A stretch of 64,000 bases of DNA from Bacillota bacterium (GTDB lineage: Bacteria > Bacillota > Clostridia > Christensenellales > UBA1242). The position numbers and the translations under genes are program-made. Shown in pieces: positions 52,577-60,739 of this stretch; within the stretch, counting starts at the first letter, position 1; the number at the start of each line of letters is the position of its first letter. The notes under the pieces were generated by a model. It had not been told where the DNA came from. It made no database searches and was given only the letters and a program-made list of their open reading frames with translations. The stretch spans positions 7,865 to 71,864 of the forward strand of contig WQSK01000001.1 in the NCBI GenBank assembly GCA_009787915.1, read 5' to 3'.

Positions 52577-53151
52577 TTGAATTTTTTCAAATTCATGTTC
52601 CGATGTGGGTTTGGGGGATTAGTCAGGCAGTTGGCTTTGTGGGCATGGTTATAATTTTTATCGCGCTCCAACAAAAGTCGAAAACACGACAACTTTATTT
52701 ACAGTCTTTGGCATTGGTTTTTGCCGTTATAGCAAACTCTTTGATTCTTAACATGATACTGGTTGCGAACCTATCTGTGAATGTTATTAAAAATTTTACT
52801 TATGCCGTACTTGATTCCCGAAAGGATAAAATAAAAAATTGGACCAAACATTTCTTTTTTGCCCTGTTCACGGTTTTAAGTTTTACCGTAACATTTCTTG
52901 TGTGGTTGTTTTTTAGGGATACCTGGACTTGGTTAAACCTTATAATACTTGTCAGTGTCGTGGTGATGAATTATGCAAAAGTATACAAAAGCGTCCATTG
53001 GGTCAAGTGGGGGATGTTTGCAAATGGTTGGTTGCTTTTGATAAATGCGTTTATGTTTGCAAATATAATGGGAGGGATTTCTTCGTTAATAATAATAGTT
53101 TCGGTCATAGTCTTTTATATAAAAAGAAAAGAAAAAGAAATTAGGAGTTGA
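52573..53151 (+). CDS. YgjV-like inner membrane protein
   Basis: A 192-residue protein with about six membrane helices. The pattern of a first helix ending in IALQQKSKTRQLYLQS, a central basic loop after LDSRKDKIK, and W-rich loops fits the YgjV family of membrane proteins of unknown function. The C-terminus is basic (KRKEKEIRS). Confidence 0.65.
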   Translation: MIEFFQIHVPMWVWGISQAVGFVGMVIIFIALQQKSKTRQLYLQSLALVFAVIANSLILNMILVANLSVNVIKNFTYAVLDSRKDKIKNWTKHFFFALFTVLSFTVTFLVWLFFRDTWTWLNLIILVSVVVMNYAKVYKSVHWVKWGMFANGWLLLINAFMFANIMGGISSLIIIVSVIVFYIKRKEKEIRS

Positions 53152-53176
53152 TTTTGTAAAACATTTATACTATAAA
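53148..53176 (+). promoter_or_regulatory. Promoter for gene 53184
   Basis: TTGATT (53148-53153, over the upstream stop), 17 bp, TATAAA (53171-53176), 7 nt, ATG 53184. Confidence 0.7.
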
Positions 53177-53183
53177 TAGTATC

Positions 53184-53396
53184 ATGACTGAACACACTGA
53201 AACGCAGAGAATGAAAGACGGAAATTATCTTATTATAAAGTGGAATGTAAGCCCCATGGGTAGTTGGGAGGTCCGTGCCGCGGAGGTAAAAGATAAAGAA
53301 GTGGTCTGGGCTAGGAATGCGCTTGCTGCGGGTGAATCAACAAAGAAAAAAGATTTATCTATCGCCAGGGGAAAAATGTACGAAGAACTACACTAA
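53184..53396 (+). CDS. Small hypothetical protein
   Basis: A 70-residue soluble protein, not recognised (MTEHTETQRMKDGNYLIIKW...). Its last 9 bases overlap the end of the convergent ytaF-like gene. It has a leaderless-type promoter of good quality. Confidence 0.5.
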   Translation: MTEHTETQRMKDGNYLIIKWNVSPMGSWEVRAAEVKDKEVVWARNALAAGESTKKKDLSIARGKMYEELH

Positions 53397-53948
53397 CCCG
53401 ACGATTGCGATTATCATTAATATGACTCCGCTGAGCCAAGATAGGTCGATTGTCGTTCGTTCTTTTACTTTGCCACCAATATATTGTCCGACGGCAAAAA
53501 CCAATGGGTCGGTTATTAGGGATAGGACGATTGCCGCGATTATAAAGGGAAGTCCTAGACTGGCAATAGTCGCCCCGAACCCAACCGCGAACCCGTCGAA
53601 GGATAGGGCTATGCCGATTGCAAAGGTTTCCCTCCATGTAAATTTTGTGTTTTCGGTGTTTTGTTCTCCGCGTGAAACAAACCATTGGGTCAACTTTATT
53701 ATTCCAAAACAAAAAAGTATTCCAAACGAAACCCACTTTGTAATTTCGGGGTCGATGATTGGCCTTAATAGATAACCTGAAAAAAGTCCCGCGCCGATTA
53801 CGATGGTACCCAAAAGGTTTATTACAAAGATTTTTGATGGGGGGACTTTGTTTTTGCCTGTGCCATATCCAAACCCGCATGCGAATAGGTCAACCGATAT
53901 GACTAAAATAAAGCCGATTACGACCCACGCGATATGTATGGACTCCAT
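53388..53948 (-). CDS. MntP/YtaF-family membrane protein
   Basis: A 186-residue protein with six membrane helices in two inverted halves, each with the family motif: VDLFACGFGYG (about residues 20-30) and LSFDGFAVGFGA (about 114-125). The acidic residues in these motifs bind Mn2+ in MntP exporters. The size is near the YtaF branch found in spore-formers. The 3' end overlaps the small plus-strand gene. Confidence 0.8.
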   Translation of the reverse strand: MESIHIAWVVIGFILVISVDLFACGFGYGTGKNKVPPSKIFVINLLGTIVIGAGLFSGYLLRPIIDPEITKWVSFGILFCFGIIKLTQWFVSRGEQNTENTKFTWRETFAIGIALSFDGFAVGFGATIASLGLPFIIAAIVLSLITDPLVFAVGQYIGGKVKERTTIDLSWLSGVILMIIAIVGLV

Positions 53949-53961
53949 GCCTCAGGTTATG

Positions 53962-54666
53962 TTAAAGGCTTAGTCCTTGTGAAATATCTTTTTTCAGGTT
54001 AATAGGGAATTTGTCGTTTAATTCAAATCGTTCGTCGGTCAGGGCAAGGTTTGTGAATATACTGCCAATCAAGCCCTGCATTTTGCTATAGACATTTACA
54101 TGTTTAATTGTCTTGTCGGATTTTAAAACTTTGTTATCTTTTTCCAAACTGCAATGGCAGGGTATCGCAACCGCTGGTGTCCCTGTCTTTGTGGCAAAAT
54201 CAAACTGGTCAACAAGGGCAAGGCAAACCCTTTTCGATATTAACAAATCCATGTTTTGGTTTACATGTGGCGGATAAAAATAACTTTGTGAGGAAAAACA
54301 CTCTGGCAAAACTTCAGGTTTTTGGCACGTATGTTCCCAGACATACATAGATTCGAGTTGCGCCCGAAAAGCATCCCACACGCCAATTGCCTCTACCAAA
54401 GTGTCGCCTGGACCAATATGTCCAAGGCTTTTCATATTTTTGATACCAGGTAACAGTTTAAGAATCTTGTTTATCTTTAATGCAGACTCGGCGTTATAAG
54501 CAATTGCGTTCTTGCACATATCTGCCTCCTCGTCTAACTCGCTTAAAACGAATGTCTTGAATTTATAGAATCCCAAAAAGTTCTTGAAACTCAATCTGCT
54601 TTTCAAAAATTTGTCGATAAACTCTTGTGCCAGGATAGTTTTTCTGCATAATTCGATTGTACTCAT
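53962..54666 (-). CDS. Hypothetical protein
   Basis: A 234-residue soluble protein, not recognised. It begins MSTIELCRKTILAQEFIDKF and has Cys-containing segments (CHCSLEK, HTCQKPEVLPECF). A promoter 7 nt upstream supports ATG 54666 (the adjacent ATG 54669 is possible). The longer frame reaching 54771 would overlap the methyltransferase gene and is not needed. Confidence 0.55.
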   Translation of the reverse strand: MSTIELCRKTILAQEFIDKFLKSRLSFKNFLGFYKFKTFVLSELDEEADMCKNAIAYNAESALKINKILKLLPGIKNMKSLGHIGPGDTLVEAIGVWDAFRAQLESMYVWEHTCQKPEVLPECFSSQSYFYPPHVNQNMDLLISKRVCLALVDQFDFATKTGTPAVAIPCHCSLEKDNKVLKSDKTIKHVNVYSKMQGLIGSIFTNLALTDERFELNDKFPINLKKDISQGLSL

Positions 54667-54673
54667 CATGCTT

Positions 54674-54702
54674 AATATAACACAAAAACCTAGAAAAATC
54701 AA
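54674..54702 (-). promoter_or_regulatory. Promoter for gene 53962-54666
   Basis: On the minus strand TTGATT (54702-54697), 17 bp, TATATT (54679-54674), 7 nt, ATG 54666. Confidence 0.6.
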
Positions 54703-55229
54703 TACTTTTTTAAAAGTACCGCGTAAGGGCTGGTTGTCTTTGCCAGAGGTTTTTCTATTTTGACATCCCAATTTTGACCGAGCGATGAAACAAATTTTTC
54801 AACCTCAACCGCTTCGCTATCACCGCCTGTGTGACCTGGGTAGACAACAATCGCGATTCTTCCGTTGGGGGAGAGTTTACCGCAAAGTTTTTTCAACGCC
54901 ATGATAGTTGTATCGGGCTTTGTAATTACAGATTTGTCCGAGCGGGGCAGATACCCCAAGTTAAAAATCGCGGCCTTGATTTCGCCGTCAATATATTTGT
55001 CAAGGTTCTCGTGCCCGTCCTTTAAAAGGGTCGCGGAAAGATTGTTTTGCGATAACAACTTGCCCGTGTTTGTGATAGCCAAATCTTGCACGTCAAAAGC
55101 GAACACTTTTGCACCTTGTGAGGCTAAAAACACTGTGTCGTGACCATTGCCCATTGTCGCATCTACAACTATGTCGCCTTGGTGGATGACTTGTTTCAGG
55201 AAATCGTGCGCGATTTGTATTGGATTCAT
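54699..55229 (-). CDS. MnmM/YtqB-like SAM methyltransferase
   Basis: A 176-residue class I methyltransferase. The SAM site is VVDATMGNGHDTVFLA (motif I) with FDVQ after the second strand, and the family signature NLGYLPRSDKSVITKP is clear (usually NLGYLPGGDK). The YtqB/MnmM group methylates the wobble uridine of tRNAs in Bacillota. The length is slightly below the family norm. Its 3' end carries the promoter of the next gene on the same strand. Confidence 0.8.
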   Translation of the reverse strand: MNPIQIAHDFLKQVIHQGDIVVDATMGNGHDTVFLASQGAKVFAFDVQDLAITNTGKLLSQNNLSATLLKDGHENLDKYIDGEIKAAIFNLGYLPRSDKSVITKPDTTIMALKKLCGKLSPNGRIAIVVYPGHTGGDSEAVEVEKFVSSLGQNWDVKIEKPLAKTTSPYAVLLKKY

Positions 55230-55287
55230 AAAAATTATGTTATCACGTATTGATTATTTAAAACAAGTGTGATAAAGTGTAATGTTC

Positions 55288-55299
55288 GGAGGGTTACCG
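55288..55299 (+). repeat. Partial copy of the tRNA-Ser 5' end (12 bp)
   Basis: GGAGGGTTACCG, identical to the first 12 bases of tRNA-Ser. Confidence 0.7.
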
Positions 55300-55343
55300 C
55301 TAGGAGCGCAAGCGACGTCGGGAACCTGAAGGAACGAAGTTAC

Positions 55344-55367
55344 GGAGGGTTACCGAAGTGGTCATAA
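55344..55367 (+). repeat. Partial copy of the tRNA-Ser 5' end (24 bp)
   Basis: The first 24 bases of tRNA-Ser are repeated exactly (compare 55428-55451). The copy runs straight into hairpin repeat R3. Confidence 0.85.
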
Positions 55368-55391
55368 GAACCTGGCTTGCGCCAGAACCTT
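55366..55391 (+). repeat. AAGAACCT...AGAACCTT hairpin repeat, copy R3
   Basis: AAG-AAC-CTGGC-TTGC-GCCAG-AAC-CTT, with the same fold as R2 and R4. It is enclosed by GTGGTC and GACCAC, where GTGGTC is tRNA-Ser sequence. Confidence 0.75.
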
Positions 55392-55427
55392 GGACCACTC
55401 CGTGGTATAATCGTTCCAAAATTGCTC

Positions 55428-55516
55428 GGAGGGTTACCGAAGTGGTCATAACGGGGCGGTCTTGAAAACCGTTAGGGTGCAAGCCCACAAGAGTTCGAAT
55501 CTCTTACCCTCCTCCA
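55428..55516 (+). tRNA. tRNA-Ser (TGA anticodon)
   Basis: A full class II tRNA with acceptor GGAGGGT/ACCCTCC, anticodon loop CTTGAAA (TGA), a long variable arm (GGGTGCAAGCCC), T arm GAGTTCGAATCTC and encoded CCA. TATAAT at 55406-55411 lies upstream. The 3' end overlaps the integrase stop codon and forms the attachment site of the mobile element. Confidence 0.95.
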
Positions 55517-55517
55517 A
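55502..55517 (+). other. Attachment site, left (in tRNA-Ser 3' end)
   Basis: TCTTACCCTCCTCCAA, repeated at 62848-62863. It includes the integrase stop codon (TAA on the minus strand). Confidence 0.7.
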
Positions 55518-57021
55518 GCGATTTAATATGCGGACTGGAAAGTTCGTTGTAATCAATGCCTTGTTCGTGCAAGGTAATTTTAAGGTCGTTTAGGGTTATC
55601 GGATCGACTTTGTCAAAGTTATAAAACATAAAAATTCCGTGTTCCAAAACCCAAATAGAATTAACAAATCCATGTATGATTTTCTTTTGGTACGTAGGGT
55701 CGTTTATATCTCCGCCAATAAATTGTTGCAGTCGTTTTCTATAATCTTCCGCAGTTCTCGGCAAGTTAGATATATGTCGGAGTTTTGACAACTCGATGTT
55801 TAAGTCACTTTTTTGTATCTCGAGGTCTTTGCTACGTTGGTTGATTTTTGAAACTATTGTTTGACCTTGTGCCACAAGTAAAGTGTCAATCAATTTTTCA
55901 ATTTCCCGGTCGATGACAGATATGCGTTTTTCGTACTCTTTAACCCGTTGCGTGGTTATATTATTGGCGTGATAATCAGAGAGCAATTTACTTGCACGTT
56001 CTATGTTCTTTGCGTTTGATATGAACTCGATAATGTCTTGGACAACCGACTTTTCTAACTCGGACTTGTTCTCGTTTGATTTATGACAATCCTTGAACTT
56101 GTGTCTGTTACTGCAAACATAGTATCTAAAATTTGTTTCGCCATTTCGGACTTTACCGCAAACGCCATTCATAGTAGCACCACAATGTCCGCAGTATGCC
56201 TTGCCAGTCAAAAGATACTCGACCTTTGCTTTACCTTGGGCGGACAAACGCTTTTTCGTTGCACACATCTTTTGTACTTCTTCAAAAAGTTTATCGTCGA
56301 TAAGCCTGGGGTATATGTTGGTGTATTCAACACCATGACGTTCAAGTATTCCGATGTAGTTTTTGTTTTTCAAGTTGTGGTAAATGTTTGTGACACTCCA
56401 AGGCTCGCCACTTCTATTGCGTATACCTTTTTCGTTAAGTTCTTTGCAAATCTCTTTCTTAGGTTTTCCGCTTGCATAGTCTGAAAAAATCTTTTTCATA
56501 ATTTCGGCTTTGGGTTTATCAATTTGAATTTTCTTGTCAACAACCTTGTACCCATACGTCACAATTCCGCCAGTCCAGTTCCCCTTGTCAAGATTGATTT
56601 GATTGCCACGTTTAATTTTCTGAGAGAGTTCCACTGAATAGAACTGGTTGTAACCCTCTATGACACTTTCTAACAAAATGCCCTCTGGCGAGTCCGCTAT
56701 GGCTTCCGTTGCCGACACGACCTTAACGCCTGCTTCTTTAAGTTGTCGTTTATAAACCACACTTTCATATTTGTCCCTAGAAAATCGGTCAAGTTTATAC
56801 ACCAAAATCACGTCAAATATTTCTTGTTTGCTGTCCGAAATCATGCGTTGAAATTCAGGACGTTTGTCATTAGTCCCCGTCATAGCACGATCAACATACT
56901 CGCCTACAATGGCGAGATTTTGTCGTTGGGCAAATTCCCCACAGACTTTAACCTGTCCTTCAATCGACTGTTCCGTTTGGTTGTTGGAACTGTACCTTGC
57001 GTAGATTACTGCTTTGTTCAT
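55504..57021 (-). CDS. Large serine recombinase (integrase)
   Basis: A 505-residue site-specific recombinase. The N-terminal resolvase domain has VIYARYSSNNQTEQSIEGQ with the catalytic Ser, then YVDRAMTGTNDKRPEF and VYKLDRFSR. A recombinase domain (GYKVVDKKIQ...GIRNRSGEPWSVTNIYHNL), a zinc-ribbon (CGHCGATM...CSNRHKFKDC) and a coiled coil follow. AAGGAG lies before ATG 57021. The last codons and the stop are supplied by the attachment site in tRNA-Ser. Confidence 0.93.
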   Translation of the reverse strand: MNKAVIYARYSSNNQTEQSIEGQVKVCGEFAQRQNLAIVGEYVDRAMTGTNDKRPEFQRMISDSKQEIFDVILVYKLDRFSRDKYESVVYKRQLKEAGVKVVSATEAIADSPEGILLESVIEGYNQFYSVELSQKIKRGNQINLDKGNWTGGIVTYGYKVVDKKIQIDKPKAEIMKKIFSDYASGKPKKEICKELNEKGIRNRSGEPWSVTNIYHNLKNKNYIGILERHGVEYTNIYPRLIDDKLFEEVQKMCATKKRLSAQGKAKVEYLLTGKAYCGHCGATMNGVCGKVRNGETNFRYYVCSNRHKFKDCHKSNENKSELEKSVVQDIIEFISNAKNIERASKLLSDYHANNITTQRVKEYEKRISVIDREIEKLIDTLLVAQGQTIVSKINQRSKDLEIQKSDLNIELSKLRHISNLPRTAEDYRKRLQQFIGGDINDPTYQKKIIHGFVNSIWVLEHGIFMFYNFDKVDPITLNDLKITLHEQGIDYNELSSPHIKSLGGG

Positions 57022-57068
57022 TTTACACACTCCTTTTTGCCCTTAACAAGCAACCGATCGTAGGGCTG

Positions 57069-57191
57069 CCTTTTGGGCTTAGCCGACAAACCGCACAACC
57101 GCCCAAGGCAGTCAAGGTGGAAGTTCCAAGGGAAAACTACCTTGACGGTCTTGGGCGTGTTGTGCTACCAACATCGGCTATGCCCAAAAGG
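57069..57191. repeat. Long imperfect hairpin; candidate replication origin
   Basis: Outer arms CCTTTTGGGC (57069-57078) and GCCCAAAAGG (57182-57191) are perfect. Inside, TAGCCGA/TCGGCTA, GCACAAC/GTTGTGC, GCCCAAG/CTTGGGC and TCAAGGT/ACCTTGA pair in order. It lies between the divergent integrase and the Rep gene, which suits a single- or double-strand origin of a rolling-circle element. Confidence 0.7.
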
Positions 57192-57443
57192 GAGCACACC
57201 AACTGTACCACAAGTGATGGGAAAAGTTAGGTTTTTGCTGTGTAAAGTATTGGTTTTGTGTAGGTAAAGTCATGGGACAAATTAAAAACGATTTTTTAAA
57301 ATTCTAGTAGTCAAAATGGGTACTTCTTGCGTTCTCCATGTAGGGAAAGTTTTTTTGATTTACCCCCTCACTTTTGACCTTTGTCGTGACCTACTGTTAA
57401 GGCAAAAGAAAAACAAATGACAGCAAATCTTTAAGAGGTGGCT

Positions 57444-57749
57444 GTGCAAAAAACTATTCGAGTACAAATCGGCAGTTATCGGCTTCGTGACAAAGTTACG
57501 AGGTCGCTTTTGCCATGCGTGCCGATTTATGCAGAAGTCACAACAAAGGTAGCAGTAAGTCTTGCGGAACGAGTGGCAAGCCTTCTAGTCGATTGCTATC
57601 AAATGAGCAAAGCGAATGAGCCGAGAGTGTGCAAACACACTTGCGACCGCACAGTGGTGGCGAGAGACGAGGCTTGCCCGTCTCCGCCACGTGCGCCGCA
57701 AGGGGTTGCTAGCGAAGCGGTTGTCATACTTGATATTGGCAACACTTAA
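57444..57749 (+). CDS. Doubtful small ORF upstream of rep
   Basis: A GTG-started frame of 101 codons after AAGAGGTGG, the same ribosome-binding site seen before rep. The first 50 residues (VQKTIRVQIGSYRLRDKVTRS...) could be protein. The second half (CKHTCDRTVVARDEACPSPPRAPQ) looks like translated non-coding DNA and matches no family I know. The stretch is more GC-rich than its surroundings and may be structured DNA or an untranslated leader. Confidence 0.25.
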   Translation: MQKTIRVQIGSYRLRDKVTRSLLPCVPIYAEVTTKVAVSLAERVASLLVDCYQMSKANEPRVCKHTCDRTVVARDEACPSPPRAPQGVASEAVVILDIGNT

Positions 57750-57775
57750 AAATTCTAAAAGAGGTGGATAATCAC

Positions 57776-58702
57776 ATGGACAAGTTCATGTCAAAACGTG
57801 TTGAGAGGGTTTTGAAACCTAACGCACATTTATTATCTAAACAAAAGAGAGAGCAAGTAAATACTCGGATAAATCGGTTTAAGTTCTTTACTGAAATCAT
57901 TTACTATCACGAACCTTTTGATATCCTGACTGGTAAGAAAGATTATAACTGGGTAGATACTGAAACTGGCAAAATCATCTCAGCGAGTAAACGAAAAGAG
58001 ATAACAGACCAAGAGCAAATTGACGAATACGCAAGTCGTGGCGAGATTTTGGAAATCGACAACGGATTTGACCGCAGTCAATACGAGAGTTGTCGCAGAG
58101 CAAAAGACAATTTTTATGGATATGCTTTGTGTAATGACTGGGTTTATTTTTGTACTTTTACGATTGCGAAAAGCGAACATGACCATGATGACAAAGCAAC
58201 AAAATACTACTGGCAAATGTTCCGCCAAAAGTTACAAAAGAGATTTCCAACTGTTAAGATCCTTGCAGTTCCTGAACGCCACGCCAAAGGCAACATTCAT
58301 TTTCATGCTTTACTTGGGGATTGTGACTTAGAAAATATTTTAGTCGTGGCAATCAACCCACACACAAGCGAACCTGTATTACAAAGTGGTCGACAAGTTT
58401 ATAATTTGCCACTCTGGGACAAAGGTTTTTCAACTGTTGTTAAAATCGACCAAGAGAGTATTGAAAACCAGTTGAAAGCAATCAACTACATTATTGGATA
58501 TGTGACCAAGCAAGAGAACAGCATTGGGCTTAATCAGAAACGCTATTATCGAACTAGAAACTTGGATTTCAAAAACACCGAGATAAAGTTTACTGACAAA
58601 GCGAAATATGAGAGTCTGCTATTAAGTACGTTTGATATAAACGCAAAACTCGTCAAACACAAAGAGAACGACAGAATGATTGTTTTTAGGGTGTACAATT
58701 AA
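57776..58702 (+). CDS. HUH-type rolling-circle replication protein
   Basis: A 308-residue replication initiator. Motif YFCTFTIAK (about residues 124-132), the HUH motif GNIHFHALLG (about 169-178) and the downstream helix YIIGYVTKQ with the likely nicking Tyr are in the usual order for phage/plasmid Rep proteins. It nicks one DNA strand at the origin and starts rolling-circle replication. AAGAGGTGG before ATG 57776 fixes the start. Confidence 0.8.
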   Translation: MDKFMSKRVERVLKPNAHLLSKQKREQVNTRINRFKFFTEIIYYHEPFDILTGKKDYNWVDTETGKIISASKRKEITDQEQIDEYASRGEILEIDNGFDRSQYESCRRAKDNFYGYALCNDWVYFCTFTIAKSEHDHDDKATKYYWQMFRQKLQKRFPTVKILAVPERHAKGNIHFHALLGDCDLENILVVAINPHTSEPVLQSGRQVYNLPLWDKGFSTVVKIDQESIENQLKAINYIIGYVTKQENSIGLNQKRYYRTRNLDFKNTEIKFTDKAKYESLLLSTFDINAKLVKHKENDRMIVFRVYN

Positions 58703-58714
58703 GAAGGTTAATGG

Positions 58715-58720
58715 TACAAT
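58715..58720 (+). promoter_or_regulatory. -10 box of the methyltransferase gene
   Basis: TACAAT, 7 nt before ATG 58728. The -35 region (TGTACA, 58692-58697) is poor. It lets the methylase be expressed apart from rep, as a leaderless mRNA. Confidence 0.4.
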
Positions 58721-58727
58721 CACAACG

Positions 58728-59705
58728 ATGAAAATCGTTTCATTTTTTGCAGGTGCTGGGGGTCTTGACCTTGGCTTTGAAAAAGCGGGGTTTCACACTG
58801 TTTGGGCGAATGAATACGATAAAACAATTTGGGCTACTTATGAAAAAAATTTTCCTAATTCTAAACTTGATAAACGAAGCATAACAGATGTATCTCCCAA
58901 AGAAGTTCCCGATTGTGACGGAATCATTGGCGGACCGCCATGTCAAAGTTGGAGTGAAGCCGGTGCGGGGCGTGGCATTGATGACGATAGGGGTAAATTG
59001 TTTTTAGACTATATTAGGATATTAAAAGATAAAAAGCCAAAGTTTTTCTTGTGTGAAAATGTGGGCGGTATGCTTTTAGATAAACACAAAGTTAATTTCG
59101 ATAAGTTTATTTCCGAGTTTGAAAGTGCAGGATATAATGTTTCTTGGCAACTTGTTGACGCTAATGATTTTGATGTCCCTCAAAATCGCAAGCGTGTCAT
59201 CATCGTGGGATATAGAAAAGATTTAAATAAAAAGTTTGAATTTCCACCTGTGCAAGAATATAAACCAAATTTGAAAGACGCTATATGGGATTTGCGACAA
59301 GCCCAACCTGCTAAACAGCATAATAAGTCATGGGGGCTTGAATTACCAATTCCGAATCACGAATATATGAATGGCGGATTCTCTACAATCTTTATGTCAC
59401 GTAATCGTGTACGTTCTTGGGACGAACCTTCTTTCACTATCCAAGCAGGTGGCAGACACGCCCCTATCCACCCACAAGCCCCTAAAATGCTTTTTGTCGA
59501 ACAAAACAAAAGAATATTCGTTCCCGGTAAAGAAGATGATTATAGGCGGTTGTCCGTGCGTGAGTGTGCAAGAATACAAACATTCCCCGATAGTTTTATT
59601 TTTATTTATAATGACATTGCCGACGGTTACAAAATGGTGGGTAATGCCGTGCCAGTAAACCTAGCGTATGCGATTGCAAAAAAGATAAAGGAAGATTTGA
59701 AATGA
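58728..59705 (+). CDS. Cytosine-5 DNA methyltransferase, HaeIII-like (GGCC)
   Basis: A 325-residue C5 methyltransferase. Motif I is FFAGAGGLDLGFEKAGF, motif IV IIGGPPCQSWSEAG with the catalytic Cys, motif VI ENV, motif VIII QNRKRVIIVGYR, and motif X GNAVPVNLAYAIAK. The target domain (NHEYMNGGFSTIFMSRNRVRSW...FTIQAGGRHAPIHPQAP) is close to that of M.HaeIII, which methylates GGCC. It overlaps the endonuclease gene by ATGA. Confidence 0.92.
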   Translation: MKIVSFFAGAGGLDLGFEKAGFHTVWANEYDKTIWATYEKNFPNSKLDKRSITDVSPKEVPDCDGIIGGPPCQSWSEAGAGRGIDDDRGKLFLDYIRILKDKKPKFFLCENVGGMLLDKHKVNFDKFISEFESAGYNVSWQLVDANDFDVPQNRKRVIIVGYRKDLNKKFEFPPVQEYKPNLKDAIWDLRQAQPAKQHNKSWGLELPIPNHEYMNGGFSTIFMSRNRVRSWDEPSFTIQAGGRHAPIHPQAPKMLFVEQNKRIFVPGKEDDYRRLSVRECARIQTFPDSFIFIYNDIADGYKMVGNAVPVNLAYAIAKKIKEDLK

Positions 59706-60658
59706 GAACAACAATAAACTCAACAATTAAAGGCAAGGCATATGAATACGCTTGCGTGTTGGCGATAAAGGAACTTGTCACGCCTATTCGTCCAGTTGAA
59801 ATCATAGCGAATTCAAGTCTTGAAATAGCAGAACAAAGATATAACGAAATCACGCAAGACGAGCAAGCCGAAATGTTGAGATCCGCAAAAGCGGGCATGA
59901 GCAAAATTATTGAAATGGAACCCAAAGTAACCGACGACGGAGATGATAAATTGACCATATCGCTACAACCCGATAATTTGGCGAAAGGTGGGGATATTCG
60001 TGATGTCCTGATTATCCGACGTTCAATCAAGTGGGAAATCGGAGTTTCGGTTAAACATAACCACGAGGCGTTAAAACACTCACGGCTTTCGATGAGTATT
60101 GATTTTGGCAAACTTTGGCTTGGTGCAAATTGTTCCAAAGATTACTTCACTGAAATAAAACCTTTGTTTGACATGTTGTCAAAAGAAAAGTCTTGCGGGA
60201 AATTGTGGTCGCAGTTGCCAAGCAAGGAGAATGCCGTATATGTTCCGTTATTAACTGCTTTCAAAAATGAGTTTATTAAACTTAATTCTCAAAACGAAGA
60301 CGTAACCGAAAATCTAATTCGCTATCTGCTTGGAAGCAACGGGAAAGACTATTACAAACTTATCCACCGCAATAATAACATTGCTACGATTATTCCATTT
60401 AACTTGTTCGGCACATTAAACACAAGCGGTAAAAACAAGCCAACTATAACTATCCCAAATATCGAATTACCTACGCGAATTATTGAGTTTGATTTCAAAG
60501 AAAAATCACAAACCACGTTGATATTAACAATGAATAATGGTTGGTCAATTTCTTTCCGAATTCACAATGCAAGTTCCAAAGTTGAAACAAGTTTGAAATT
60601 CGATATTAATTTACAAAGCAAGCCCGAAAAAATGTTTTATATAGATGTTAAGTGGTAA
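59702..60658 (+). CDS. HaeIII-like restriction endonuclease
   Basis: A 318-residue protein matching the R.HaeIII type: TIKGKAYEYACVLAIKELVTPIRPVEI at the N-terminus, and EIGVSVKHNHEALKHSRLS (about residues 109-127) as the likely metal-binding core of the nuclease fold. It is expected to cut unmethylated GGCC. Coupled translation after the methylase (ATGA) keeps the methylase first. The frame is intact. Confidence 0.88.
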   Translation: MRTTINSTIKGKAYEYACVLAIKELVTPIRPVEIIANSSLEIAEQRYNEITQDEQAEMLRSAKAGMSKIIEMEPKVTDDGDDKLTISLQPDNLAKGGDIRDVLIIRRSIKWEIGVSVKHNHEALKHSRLSMSIDFGKLWLGANCSKDYFTEIKPLFDMLSKEKSCGKLWSQLPSKENAVYVPLLTAFKNEFIKLNSQNEDVTENLIRYLLGSNGKDYYKLIHRNNNIATIIPFNLFGTLNTSGKNKPTITIPNIELPTRIIEFDFKEKSQTTLILTMNNGWSISFRIHNASSKVETSLKFDINLQSKPEKMFYIDVKW

Positions 60659-60695
60659 GTACCTAAATAGTTCCAAACTTGAAGATAATTTTATA

Positions 60696-60724
60696 TTGTC
60701 TTTGAGTAGAATTCGTGGTAGTAT
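60696..60724 (+). promoter_or_regulatory. Promoter of the ATPase/STAS module
   Basis: TTGTCT (60696-60701), 17 bp, TAGTAT (60719-60724). The start is near 60731, just before the GGAGG Shine-Dalgarno of the TTG-started first gene. Confidence 0.45.
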
Positions 60725-60739
60725 CTGGGTGGAGGCATT

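Noticed and set aside
55377..55411. A full sigma-70 promoter for tRNA-Ser
   Set aside because: TATAAT (55406-55411) is good, but no -35 box lies at 16-19 bp; only the -10 is noted.
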